Source: Pseudomonas sp. PSE14 (GTDB lineage Bacteria; Pseudomonadota; Gammaproteobacteria; Pseudomonadales; Pseudomonadaceae). Taken from it: a stretch of DNA of 64,000 bases. The stretch is taken from assembly GCF_029203285.1 (NCBI RefSeq), contig NZ_CP115669.1, forward strand, positions 2,232,001-2,296,000, read 5' to 3'. The notes beneath the pieces were generated by a model that worked only from the letters and a program-made list of their open reading frames with translations, searched no databases and was not told the origin of the DNA. The translations under genes and the position numbers were made by a program. Positions 8,194 through 16,935 of the stretch are shown here, in pieces (position 1 is the stretch's first letter; every line of letters starts with the position of its first letter).

Positions 8194-9689
8194 GATGCCT
8201 GGCTCGCTTTCAGGATGGCTTCGCGTACTGCGGGCTTGAGTACCTTGGCAACGGCGCTCTGCGGCAGCACGTCGAAGAAGTGGATGTGCTTGGGCGTTTT
8301 TACCGAGCCCAGTTCGCGCTTGACCAGGCCGATCAGCTCTTCGGCGCTGGCCTGCATGCCGTTGCGCAGGCGGACCGCTGCGTGCACCGCCTCACCCCAC
8401 TTGGGATCGGCGATGCCCACCACCGCGCAGTCGGCCACCGCCGGGTGCGAGGAGAGCACGACCTCGACGTCGCTGGGATACACGTTGAAGCCACCGGTGA
8501 TGATCACGTCGCGCAGGCGGTCGCGCAGGAACAGGAATCCGCGCTCGTCGAACACTCCGGCGTCGCCGGTGCGGAGCCAGCCGTTCACCAGGGTCTTGCG
8601 GGTTTCCTCCTCGGCGTTGAGGTAACCGCCCATCACCAGGTCGCCACGTACGGCGATTTCGCCTTCCTCGCCCGCTGGCAGCGGATTGCCCTCGGCATCG
8701 ACGATGGCCACCTGGGTCAGCAGTGACGGGCGGCCGATGGAGGTGAGGTTGTCGCCGTGCATCTCCTGCGGCGGCATGAAGGTGATGATCTGCGGTGCTT
8801 CGGTTTGCCCATACGAGGTGCACAGCACCGGCCCGAATACCGCCTGCGCGGCGCAGATCTGTTCCGGCCGCATGGGGGCGCCGCCGTAGACCAGGTAGCG
8901 CAGGCTGGAAAGGTTGCGCGGTGCGTGGCGCTGCTCCTCGGCCAGGGATTGGATCAGCGTTGGCGGAGCGAAGAAGATCGTTGCCCGGTGCTGCGCCGCC
9001 GCATCCAGCAGCGCGGCAGGGCCGCTGCCGTCGGGGAAGACCAGCGCACCGCCGGCGCCGAGCAGCGGCAGCATGTAGGTGCCGGTGCCGTGGGTGATCG
9101 GCGCGGCGACCAGATAGCGGTCGTCCGGCGTCAGGCCGAGCTCATGGATCTGCGTGACGATGTTGGTGTTCCAGGCCCGTAGCGGTTGGATGACGCCCTT
9201 GGGCGTGCCGGTGGTGCCTCCGGTGAACTTGATGGCCTGGGCGTATTCCAGGGAAACCCCGGCCCGCGAGCGCGGCCCCATGGCGGGTTCGATGGTCGCA
9301 GGGGTGTTGCGGCGCAGCGCATCGAGCAGTTCCAGGCGTGCCGGGATGCCGGTCAGGCGTGGGGCCATCGCTTCGTCGGCGAGTACCAGGCTCGGCTCGG
9401 CGAACTCGACGATGCGGCGCAGTTCCGGATCGCCATTGCGCGGGTTGAGCGGCACCCAGACCTTGCCTGCAGCCAGTACGGCGAGCAGGGCGAGCAGATG
9501 GTCCACGCTGTTGGCCGCGGCAATGCCGACCCGGCTGCCGGGCAGCGGATCGAGGGCGGTCAGCGCCGAAGCACGGGCCAGCACGGTATCGGCCAGTTCG
9601 CGAAAGGTCAGCGAGCCGCTTGCGCCGATCAGCGCGGTGCGGTGAGGGAAACGCTCGGCCGAGCGCCAGAGAAAGTGAATCGGGTACAT
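8190..9689 (-). CDS. AMP-forming acyl-CoA synthetase
   Basis: A 499-residue ANL-superfamily ligase. The P-loop FTGGTTGTPKG is at residues 155-165, the aromatic/adenylate motif SYGQTEAP follows, and RTGDAG and GFNVYPSDVE mark the hinge and C-terminal domain. A C-terminal Lys in VAKVLKP is the likely adenylation residue. It activates a carboxylic acid as its CoA thioester. It is the first gene of the minus-strand operon, facing the GntR gene across 157 bp. Whether the substrate is aromatic or aliphatic cannot be read from the sequence. Confidence 0.9.
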   Translation of the reverse strand: MYPIHFLWRSAERFPHRTALIGASGSLTFRELADTVLARASALTALDPLPGSRVGIAAANSVDHLLALLAVLAAGKVWVPLNPRNGDPELRRIVEFAEPSLVLADEAMAPRLTGIPARLELLDALRRNTPATIEPAMGPRSRAGVSLEYAQAIKFTGGTTGTPKGVIQPLRAWNTNIVTQIHELGLTPDDRYLVAAPITHGTGTYMLPLLGAGGALVFPDGSGPAALLDAAAQHRATIFFAPPTLIQSLAEEQRHAPRNLSSLRYLVYGGAPMRPEQICAAQAVFGPVLCTSYGQTEAPQIITFMPPQEMHGDNLTSIGRPSLLTQVAIVDAEGNPLPAGEEGEIAVRGDLVMGGYLNAEEETRKTLVNGWLRTGDAGVFDERGFLFLRDRLRDVIITGGFNVYPSDVEVVLSSHPAVADCAVVGIADPKWGEAVHAAVRLRNGMQASAEELIGLVKRELGSVKTPKHIHFFDVLPQSAVAKVLKPAVREAILKASQAS

Positions 9690-9752
9690 GCGGGCTCCTG
9701 CGGGTGGCGGCTGGTGATCCCAGGGCGAAAGCCGGAAGGGCTTCGTTGGTTC

Positions 9753-9777
9753 AAATGTTCGAACATTCGAATATTCA
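9753..9777. promoter_or_regulatory. Palindromic operator candidate for the GntR regulator
   Basis: The region between the divergent operon and the GntR gene holds ATGTTCGAACAT (9755-9766), a perfect 12-bp palindrome. It overlaps a second palindrome, ATTCGAAT (9765-9772), so TTCGAA occurs twice, 8 bp apart in TTCGAACATTCGAA. The block is AT-rich in otherwise GC-rich DNA. GntR/HutC regulators bind such paired inverted repeats next to their own gene, so this is the probable switch for both directions. Confidence 0.65.
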
Positions 9778-9846
9778 TGTCAATGCCCTTTTGCCGCGTT
9801 ATCATCGGAGGCATTCGATTGCCCTCCGAAAGGCCATGACCACGCC

Positions 9847-10617
9847 ATGAAGACCTCGCACGACCTCGACGACGACGTGTTGAGCGCGCCCGCGCCACGC
9901 CACCTCGACCTTGCCCGCACGCTGATGCAGGACATCCGCAACGGCCAGCCGGCAGTCGGCGAACTGCTGCCGACCGAGGCGGAGTTGTGCGCCAAATGGG
10001 GGCTGAGCCGCTACACGGTGCGCCAGGCGATTCAGAAACTCTGCGCGCTGGGACTGGTGACGCGGCAGGCCGGGGTGGGGACCACCGTGGTGGCGAGCCG
10101 TCCGCAGTCGCGCTACACGCAGTCGATGGACAACCTTTCCGATCTGGTTCGTTATGCTCAGGGCACCCGTTTTCGCCTGACTGGCCGTCAGGACCTCAAG
10201 GCCGGGGCCGAGCACGCCCAGCTCCTGCGCGGTGCGGCCGGGGGGCAGTGGCTGCACCTGAGCGGCACGCGCTTGAGCGCTGATGACGCGGGTGAGCCGA
10301 TTGCGCTGGTCGATATCTATGTCGATGCGGCTTATCGCGATCTGCCGGGAATCAGCCCGACCATGGATGTGCCGGTCTACACGCTGATCGAGGAGCGCTA
10401 CGGCATCAAGGTCACCCGTGTCGAACAGGAGATCCAGGGTGTGCTGATTGAGGGCGCGGAAGCGGACGTGCTGCAGGTGCCCGACGGTTCGCCGGGGTTG
10501 CGTATCGTCCGGACCTATTTCGTTCGCGACCGGGTCATCGAAGTGACCACCGGGGTGCATCCGGCGAGCCGCTTCAGCTATTCGATGTCTTTCCAGTTGT
10601 CTTCAGCGGCGCCGTGA
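9847..10617 (+). CDS. GntR-family regulator, HutC subfamily
   Basis: A 256-residue protein with an N-terminal winged helix (residues about 18-85, with LLPTEAELCAKWGLSRYTVR) and a C-terminal UTRA ligand domain (about 100-245, with VEQEIQGVLIEGAEADVL). HutC-type regulators usually repress a neighbouring catabolic operon until a pathway metabolite binds the UTRA domain. It is transcribed divergently from the acyl-CoA ligase operon across a palindrome-bearing spacer. It most likely controls the 2316-9689 operon. Confidence 0.9.
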   Translation: MKTSHDLDDDVLSAPAPRHLDLARTLMQDIRNGQPAVGELLPTEAELCAKWGLSRYTVRQAIQKLCALGLVTRQAGVGTTVVASRPQSRYTQSMDNLSDLVRYAQGTRFRLTGRQDLKAGAEHAQLLRGAAGGQWLHLSGTRLSADDAGEPIALVDIYVDAAYRDLPGISPTMDVPVYTLIEERYGIKVTRVEQEIQGVLIEGAEADVLQVPDGSPGLRIVRTYFVRDRVIEVTTGVHPASRFSYSMSFQLSSAAP

Positions 10618-10973
10618 TGGGCATTCGTGCCGGCCGCTCGCTGGCGATATCCGTTGTCGATTGCGATGTTTTTACCACGGTAAAGCGCGGATTCGGCGTT
10701 CACGGAACAGGACACTGAGACCCGATTTAGCGGCCTACCGGGATCGTCGTTGCGCAACTACCGTTACTGCCGTTGATGGCGGGAGGTAGTCGCGCGGCTT
10801 CCGTTCATCACCGCGATCCCCCGGTCTGTCAGCCCCGGTTTCGGGGCGTTCCGACACTGAAAAAACTGCCGCTCATACCTAAGTATGAGTTTTTGAATCC
10901 CTACTTCGTCGCTTACGCGATTCGCGCGCTCTGATTAGTTTTCCCGGGCCAACACCAACCACGGGAAAGCCGC
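10618..10973. other. Intergenic region upstream of the DUF1302 gene
   Basis: These 356 bp have no ORF of note. They contain TTTACCACGGTAAA (10671-10684), an inverted repeat just after the GntR gene, which is either a weak terminator or an operator. They also hold the long near-palindrome at 10872-10889 described separately. The promoter of the DUF1302/DUF1329 pair should be here. Confidence 0.6.
10872..10889. promoter_or_regulatory. 18-bp near-palindrome, candidate operator
   Basis: The sequence CTCATACCTAAGTATGAG has 9-bp arms with a single mismatch and is followed by TTTTT. It lies about 85 bp before the DUF1302 start. The low-GC stem makes it a poor terminator, while the symmetry suits a dimeric regulator. 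The MalT-type or AraC regulator of this locus is a candidate, but nothing in the sequence ties the site to a particular protein. Confidence 0.45.
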
Positions 10974-12869
10974 ATGACAACAACAACAGCGCGCGCCGGA
11001 TTCAGACCTAATGCTCTTGCGCTGGCCATCGCATTTGGCTGCGTCGCTCAGGCCCAGGCCGCAACATTCAATATCGGAGAGATCGAAGGGACGTTCGACT
11101 CCTCGCTGTCCGTGGGGGCCAGTTGGGCGCTACGCGGTGGCGATCCCGACCTCATCGGGGTCAACAATGGCGGCAAGGGGCTGTCGCAGACCACCGATGA
11201 CGGCCACCTCAACTTCAAGAAGGGCGAAACCTTCTCGAAGATATTCAAGGGCATCCACGACCTCGAACTCAAGTACGAAGACACCGGCGTGTTCCTGCGC
11301 GGCAAGTACTGGTATGACTTCGAACTCAAGGATGAAAGCCGTCCGTTCAAGGACATCGACGATAGTGGACGCAAGGAAGGTGCGAAGTCCTCGGGCGCCC
11401 AGATGCTGGACGCGTTCATCTACCACAACTACACGATCGCCAACCAACCGGGAGCGGTCCGCCTGGGCAAGCAGGTGGTCAGCTGGGGGGAGAGCACCTT
11501 CATCCTGAACAGCATCAACTCGATCAACCCGATCGACGTTGCCGCGTTCCGGCGCCCCGGAGCCGAGATCAAGGAAGGCCTGATCCCGGTGAACATGTTC
11601 TATCTGTCGCAGAGCCTGACCGACAGTCTTTCCGCCGAGGCCTTCTACCAACTGGAGTGGGACCAGACCGTCGTCGATAACTGCGGCACCTTCTTCTCCC
11701 AGGTCGATGTCGTAGCGGATGGCTGCAGCAACAATCTGCGCCTGCTCACCAACAACCTCGCCGCAGGCAAGGCGGTGAATGCCGCGCTGCCTGGTACGAC
11801 GATGGATATCGACCAGAACGGCGAAGGCACTCTCGTCCACCGTAGGGCGGACCGCGACGCGCGGGACGGCGGCCAGTGGGGCATGGCCCTGCGCTACATG
11901 TTCGACCCGCTGAACACCGAGTTCGGCGCCTACTTCATCAACTATCACAGCCGTGCGCCGTTCCTCAGCGTCAGCGCTCCCTCGCAGAGCGTCTACAACG
12001 TGGCGGGACGAACCGGCGCCGCCGCGCCCCTGGTGGTTGCCGGGAACTCCAGCTACTTCATGGAGTACCCGGAAGACATTCACCTGTATGGCCTGAGCTT
12101 CTCGACGACGCTGCCCACCGGAACGGCGTGGAGCGGCGAGATCAGCTACCGACCCAATGCGCCGGTCCAGCTCAACACGACCGACCTGCTGTTTTCCGGC
12201 GTTGGTCCGCTGGCGGACATCAACCCGAAGGCTTATGCGGCATATGGCAATGCGTCGGTGCTGCAGGCCACTCCGGGCGGCGATCTGCACGGCTACCGCC
12301 GCAAGGAGATCACGCAGTTCCAGACGACCCTGACGCACTTCTTCGACCAGGTCATGGGCGCTGAACGCCTGACCCTCGTGGGAGAGGTCGGCGTGGTGCA
12401 TGTCGGCGGGCTCGAGTCGACCCGCGACGCCCGTTATGGTCGCGACCCGGTGTATGGCCCCGGCCCGCTGCCCGCCACGGGCTCGGTCAATACCTGCCGT
12501 GCGCTCAACCAGACCACCATCTCCGGTGCCGTCGGCAACAACGACTACACCAACCTGACGTCCAACTGCGTGGACGACGGCTACGTCACCGCCACGTCCT
12601 GGGGTTATCGCGCCCGCGCGATCTGGGACTACAACAGCGTGTTCGCCGGGGTGAACCTGCGGCCGAACATCAGTTGGTCGCACGACGTCGACGGCTACGG
12701 TCCCAACGGCCTGTTCAACGAGGGCAGCAAGGCCATCAGCTTCGGCCTGGATGCCGACTACGCCAACACCTACACCACCAGCCTTTCCTATACGGACTTC
12801 TTTGGCGGCGACTTCAACACGTCGGTCGACAGGGACTTCGTCGCACTCAGCTTTGGCGTGAATTTCTAA
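10974..12869 (+). CDS. DUF1302 outer-membrane family protein
   Basis: A 631-residue protein with a signal peptide ending AQAQA (about residue 29) and the DUF1302 pattern: FNIGEIEGTFDSSLSVGASW early, GKQVVSWGEST near residue 165, and a C-terminal strand ending SFGVNF. These proteins are predicted outer-membrane barrels. They are found in Pseudomonas and other proteobacteria next to DUF1329 proteins in clusters for terpenoids, sterols, aromatic esters and other hydrophobic carbon sources. The next gene, 16 bp away, is the DUF1329 partner. A role in substrate uptake or lipid-like export is inference. Confidence 0.9.
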   Translation: MTTTTARAGFRPNALALAIAFGCVAQAQAATFNIGEIEGTFDSSLSVGASWALRGGDPDLIGVNNGGKGLSQTTDDGHLNFKKGETFSKIFKGIHDLELKYEDTGVFLRGKYWYDFELKDESRPFKDIDDSGRKEGAKSSGAQMLDAFIYHNYTIANQPGAVRLGKQVVSWGESTFILNSINSINPIDVAAFRRPGAEIKEGLIPVNMFYLSQSLTDSLSAEAFYQLEWDQTVVDNCGTFFSQVDVVADGCSNNLRLLTNNLAAGKAVNAALPGTTMDIDQNGEGTLVHRRADRDARDGGQWGMALRYMFDPLNTEFGAYFINYHSRAPFLSVSAPSQSVYNVAGRTGAAAPLVVAGNSSYFMEYPEDIHLYGLSFSTTLPTGTAWSGEISYRPNAPVQLNTTDLLFSGVGPLADINPKAYAAYGNASVLQATPGGDLHGYRRKEITQFQTTLTHFFDQVMGAERLTLVGEVGVVHVGGLESTRDARYGRDPVYGPGPLPATGSVNTCRALNQTTISGAVGNNDYTNLTSNCVDDGYVTATSWGYRARAIWDYNSVFAGVNLRPNISWSHDVDGYGPNGLFNEGSKAISFGLDADYANTYTTSLSYTDFFGGDFNTSVDRDFVALSFGVNF

Positions 12870-12885
12870 CGCAGAGGACCATGCA

Positions 12886-14256
12886 ATGCAGACTCAGAAA
12901 ATAGGCTTGAAATCCGGCGTGCTGGCCTTGTCGTTGCTCGCCGGCAGCGTGCTGGCCGCAGTCCCGGCGGCGGAAGTGGCGCAGCTCGGCGGCACCCTCA
13001 CGCCGATGGGCGCGGAAAAGGCGGGCAACGCCGATGGCAGTATTCCGGCCTGGACCGGTGGCCTGCCGGTGAATGCCGGCGCAGTCGACGGCAAGGGCTT
13101 CCTGGCCGATCCGTTCGCCAACGAGAAACCGCTGTTCATCATCACCGCGGCCAATGCCGAGCAGTACAAGGCCAAGCTGACCGATGGCCAGATGGCGATG
13201 TTCAAGCGCTATCCGGACAGCTATCGGATTCCGGTGTATCCGACGCACCGTACGGCAGCGCTGCCGGACGACATCTACGCGGCGATCAAGACCAGCGCGG
13301 CGCGCACCGAACTGGTGGGCGGCGGCAACGGCCTGCAGAACTTCGACAGCCACTACTACGCCTTCCCGATTCCCAAAACCGGTGTCGAGCTGGTGTGGAA
13401 CCACGAGACGCGTTACCGCGGCGGTAACATCCACCGTTACATCACCCGCGTACAGCCGCAGACCGACGGCTCGTTCTCCATGGTTCACTTCGAGGACGAG
13501 GTGTCCTACCCGTCGAACCTGCCGGACTTCGACAAGGCCAAGGGCGACAACATCCTCTTCTACTTCATCCAGCGCGTAACAGCGCCGGCGCGCCTGGCGG
13601 GTAACGTCCTGCTGGTGCACGAAACCATCGACCAGGTGAAGGAGCCGCGCCAGGCATGGCTCTACAACGCCGGTCAGCGTCGTGTGCGCCGTGCCCCGCA
13701 GGTCGCCTACGACGGCCCGGCAACCGCGGCCGACGGCCTGGCCACCTCCGACAACTACGACATGTACAACGGCTCGCCCGACCGTTACGACTGGAAACTG
13801 GTCGGCAAGAAGGAGCTGTATATCCCCTACAACAGCTACAAGCTCGACTCGCCGTCGCTGAAGTACGACGACATCATCAAGGCGGGGCACATCAACCAGG
13901 ACCTGACCCGCTACGAGCTGCACCGCGTGTGGGAAGTGGTCGGCACGCTCAGGAGCGGTGAGCGCCACATCTATGCCAAGCGCCACATGTTCTTCGACGA
14001 GGACACCTGGCAACTGGCGGAAGTCGATCACTACGATGGCCGCGGCCAGCTGTGGCGCGTCGGGGAAGGGCACGCCCAGCAGTACTACGACCAAAAGGTG
14101 CCGGGCTACACCGCCGAGGCGCTCTACGACATCATCTCCGGCCGCTATTCGGTCATGGGCCTGAAGAACGAAGAGAAACAGAGCATCGTGTTCGGCGCCA
14201 AGGCCATCGCCGCGGACTACACCCCGGCGGCGCTGCGCCAGACCGGCGTCCGCTGA
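12886..14256 (+). CDS. DUF1329 periplasmic/outer-membrane-associated protein
   Basis: A 456-residue protein with a signal peptide (residues 1-26, cleavage after VLA). It shows the DUF1329 hallmarks: LGGTLTPMGAEKAGNADGSIP at the N-terminus (core GAEKAGNADG), GRYSVMGLKNE near the C-terminus, and many Tyr/Trp residues. DUF1329 proteins resemble LolB/LolA-like lipid carriers in predicted fold and nearly always accompany DUF1302. It shares an operon with the upstream gene, and a strong terminator follows. No MMPL-type transporter lies next to it here, although many DUF1302/1329 loci have one. Confidence 0.9.
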   Translation: MQTQKIGLKSGVLALSLLAGSVLAAVPAAEVAQLGGTLTPMGAEKAGNADGSIPAWTGGLPVNAGAVDGKGFLADPFANEKPLFIITAANAEQYKAKLTDGQMAMFKRYPDSYRIPVYPTHRTAALPDDIYAAIKTSAARTELVGGGNGLQNFDSHYYAFPIPKTGVELVWNHETRYRGGNIHRYITRVQPQTDGSFSMVHFEDEVSYPSNLPDFDKAKGDNILFYFIQRVTAPARLAGNVLLVHETIDQVKEPRQAWLYNAGQRRVRRAPQVAYDGPATAADGLATSDNYDMYNGSPDRYDWKLVGKKELYIPYNSYKLDSPSLKYDDIIKAGHINQDLTRYELHRVWEVVGTLRSGERHIYAKRHMFFDEDTWQLAEVDHYDGRGQLWRVGEGHAQQYYDQKVPGYTAEALYDIISGRYSVMGLKNEEKQSIVFGAKAIAADYTPAALRQTGVR

Positions 14257-14285
14257 GCCGTTGTTTCACCGAGCAACTCCGTGTT

Positions 14286-14311
14286 GGGCGGCCAGTCGGC
14301 CGCCCTTTTTT
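14286..14311 (+). terminator. Rho-independent terminator after the DUF1329 gene
   Basis: GGGCGGCC (14286-14293) pairs perfectly with GGCCGCCC (14298-14305) around a 4-base loop, followed by six T. It ends the DUF1302/DUF1329 transcript 30 bp past the stop. Confidence 0.9.
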
Positions 14312-14400
14312 CTGCCAGATCGTCGGCAAACCCGATACAGCCCCAGACACAAGCCGTAACATGGCCGCCTTTGCATTTACGGAATCCTGCGAGTAACGCC

Positions 14401-16935
14401 ATGCCCACGGCGAATTTCCACACCGACCCGTGCCGCGCTCCCGCGTTGCCCTCCGGCTTTCTGCCACGCCCCCGCCTGAGTCAGGCCCTTCTTCTCGCTC
14501 CCTGCCGTTTGCGGCTGGTCTGTGCTCCCGCCGGTAGCGGCAAGAGCGTGCTGCTGCGCGAGTGCGCCCTGGCCCGTCCCGAGGGCGTGCGCCTGTTGTG
14601 GCTCGACCTGAAGGGGCTGACGCTGGATGAGCCCGCGCTGCTCAGGCTGCTGGCGACCGCGCTGGGACTGGAGAGCAGCGAGACAAGCGCCGTGCTCGCC
14701 TGCCTGGCGCGGCAGCAAGGCCCACTGTGGATCATGCTCGATGACCTGTCGCGGGTGGCGGACGTACTGCTCGACCGGCTCCTCGATCTCCTCTTGCGCG
14801 CTTCGCCGCCTGCTGTGTCCTGGTGGATCGCGAGCCGCCGCCGTCCCGCCTGCAAGCTGGAGCGGCTCCTGCTGGAAGGGGAACTCTTCGAGCTGGGCGC
14901 CGACGACCTCGCCATGACTGCCACCGAGCTGAGCGAATTGCTGGGCAGTCTCTACGGCGAGGTACCGCTCGCCACGGTGCAGTCATTGATGTCGCAGACC
15001 GATGGCTGGTTCGCCGGCATTCGCCTGCGCCTGCACGGGCGCGACCCCGGCCAGCCGCCGGAAGCCGCCCAGGGCAATGCACTGGTGCGTCGCTATCTGG
15101 AGCAGGAAGTCCTCGCCGAGCTTCCGGACGAGTTGCGCCAGGCGCTGTGCAAGCTGTCCTGCCTGCAGGACTTCGATGCGTCGTTGTGCGAGCACGTGCT
15201 CGGCGTCGGCGAAGGCAAGCAACTGCTGCTGCAACTGCTGGATGCCGGCGTGTTCATCGAAACCCTGGATGGCGACCAGGGCCTGCACCGGGTGCGGCCC
15301 GCCGTGGGCAGCATCCTGGCGGCGGAAGTCGCGCAGAGCCTCAAGCGCGCGCTGTACCGCCATGCCTGCCAGTGGGCCGCCGGACGTGAGCAGGTGCGCC
15401 AGGCCATCGACTATGCGCTGCTCGCCGACCAGCCGGAGATCGCCGCGAGTCTGTTGCAGCACTTCACCCGCGACCGGCTGCTGCACGGCAGCCAGATGGC
15501 GCGGGTACTGCGTTGGCGGAGCCTGCTGCCCGACGAGCTGATTTCCAGCACGCCACGCCTGCTGATTCTCAACTCCTGGGCGCTGCTCATCAGCGGCAGG
15601 CTCGATGAGGCCGAGGTGTGTGCCGCGCAGTTGCAACGCTTCCTGCCACAGCCGACGGCGCGGCGTCAGCGTGAGCTGCTTGCCCAGTGCCAGGCCCTGA
15701 CCGGCAAGCTCGAATATCACCGAGGCAAGTTCGAGACGCCGCACATGCGCGAGGCCCTGGAGCACTTGCCGGAGTCCGCCTGGGCCCAGCACGTCATCCT
15801 GCTGACGGCGCTGATCGAGGTGGAGATAGTCGACGGCAGGATCGAGACCGCGCAGCAGTTCCATCGCAATGCCATCAAGCTGGCTCGCCGCCACGGCAGC
15901 CGCGTGCTGGAAGCCGTGCTGCTCCTGCAACAGGTACAGCTGCTGGAAATGCGTGGCGAGCTCCGGGAAGCGCTGCGCCTGGCCGAGCAGTTGCACCAGG
16001 AACTGAGCGCGGAAGGCAAGGGGGAGGCCAACCCCCTGAGTGGCCGGACACGGCTGCGGCTCGGCGCCTTGCTGACCCGCCTGGGACACTATGCTGACGC
16101 CCGTGGACACTATGAGGCCGGGCTGCAGGAGTGCCTGGACTGCGAAGACCCGGCAGCCTCCTGGGGATACATCGGCCTGGCTGAGCTGGACGCGATGCAC
16201 AATGTCCCCGCGCGGGCCCATCTGCGCCTGGCCGATGCCGAACGGCTGCTGCAATTCCGCAATATCACCGAGCCGCTGTATCAGAGCCTCCTGTTGCTTG
16301 GCTACGCCCGCTTGTGGATCCAGGAAGGCCAGGCCAGCCGCGCTCGCACGGTGCTGGAGGGCTGTCTGTTGCAATATTCCGGCGCCGAACCCAAACGGCC
16401 TCCCTATGGCAATCCCGAACTGGTTCAACACCTGCAACTGGCATTGGTCCATGCACGTCTGGCGGCGGGCGAAGAGGTCAGCGAAATCTTCGAGGCCATG
16501 CTCGGGGAGGCGCAGCGGCAGGAGCGTCGCGCCTTGGCCGTGGAGCTGTGCTTCGGTCTGGCGGAGGCGCTCTACGCCAAAGGCCAGCAGGGCCGCGCGC
16601 AGCGAGCGCTGCTCGACGCCATGGCGCTGTCCCGGCAGATCGGCATGGCCAGCGCGGAGTATGGCTGCAGCCTCCGCAATCCTGGCCTGGTGCGCTGGGG
16701 CAAGGAAACCTTGAGGGCCGACGACCAGCAGGCCGGCGCGGTGCTGCTCAGCCCGCGCGAGCTGTCGGTTCTGAAGATGATCGCGCAAGGGCTGTCCAAC
16801 CAGGACATCGCCGAGCAATTGTTCATCTCGCTGCACACGGTCAAGAGCCATGCGCAGAAGATCAACGCCAAGCTGGGCGTGATGCGGCGCACCCAGGCCA
16901 TCGTCCGGGCCAAGGAGCTGGGGCTGGTGCGCTAG
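14401..16935 (+). CDS. MalT/AlkS-type LuxR-family ATP-dependent regulator
   Basis: An 844-residue STAND-type regulator. The Walker A motif APAGSGKS is at about residues 42-49, a WLDLKGL Walker-region strand follows, a long helical TPR-like middle spans about 350-760, and a C-terminal LuxR helix-turn-helix contains LSPRELSVLKMIAQGLSNQDI and ends KELGLVR. Size and layout match MalT, AcoK and AlkS; AlkS controls alkane catabolism. The start at 14401 was chosen because the longer frame would run through the terminator. It lies between the DUF1302/1329 pair and a GMC dehydrogenase and probably controls one or both. Confidence 0.88.
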   Translation: MPTANFHTDPCRAPALPSGFLPRPRLSQALLLAPCRLRLVCAPAGSGKSVLLRECALARPEGVRLLWLDLKGLTLDEPALLRLLATALGLESSETSAVLACLARQQGPLWIMLDDLSRVADVLLDRLLDLLLRASPPAVSWWIASRRRPACKLERLLLEGELFELGADDLAMTATELSELLGSLYGEVPLATVQSLMSQTDGWFAGIRLRLHGRDPGQPPEAAQGNALVRRYLEQEVLAELPDELRQALCKLSCLQDFDASLCEHVLGVGEGKQLLLQLLDAGVFIETLDGDQGLHRVRPAVGSILAAEVAQSLKRALYRHACQWAAGREQVRQAIDYALLADQPEIAASLLQHFTRDRLLHGSQMARVLRWRSLLPDELISSTPRLLILNSWALLISGRLDEAEVCAAQLQRFLPQPTARRQRELLAQCQALTGKLEYHRGKFETPHMREALEHLPESAWAQHVILLTALIEVEIVDGRIETAQQFHRNAIKLARRHGSRVLEAVLLLQQVQLLEMRGELREALRLAEQLHQELSAEGKGEANPLSGRTRLRLGALLTRLGHYADARGHYEAGLQECLDCEDPAASWGYIGLAELDAMHNVPARAHLRLADAERLLQFRNITEPLYQSLLLLGYARLWIQEGQASRARTVLEGCLLQYSGAEPKRPPYGNPELVQHLQLALVHARLAAGEEVSEIFEAMLGEAQRQERRALAVELCFGLAEALYAKGQQGRAQRALLDAMALSRQIGMASAEYGCSLRNPGLVRWGKETLRADDQQAGAVLLSPRELSVLKMIAQGLSNQDIAEQLFISLHTVKSHAQKINAKLGVMRRTQAIVRAKELGLVR

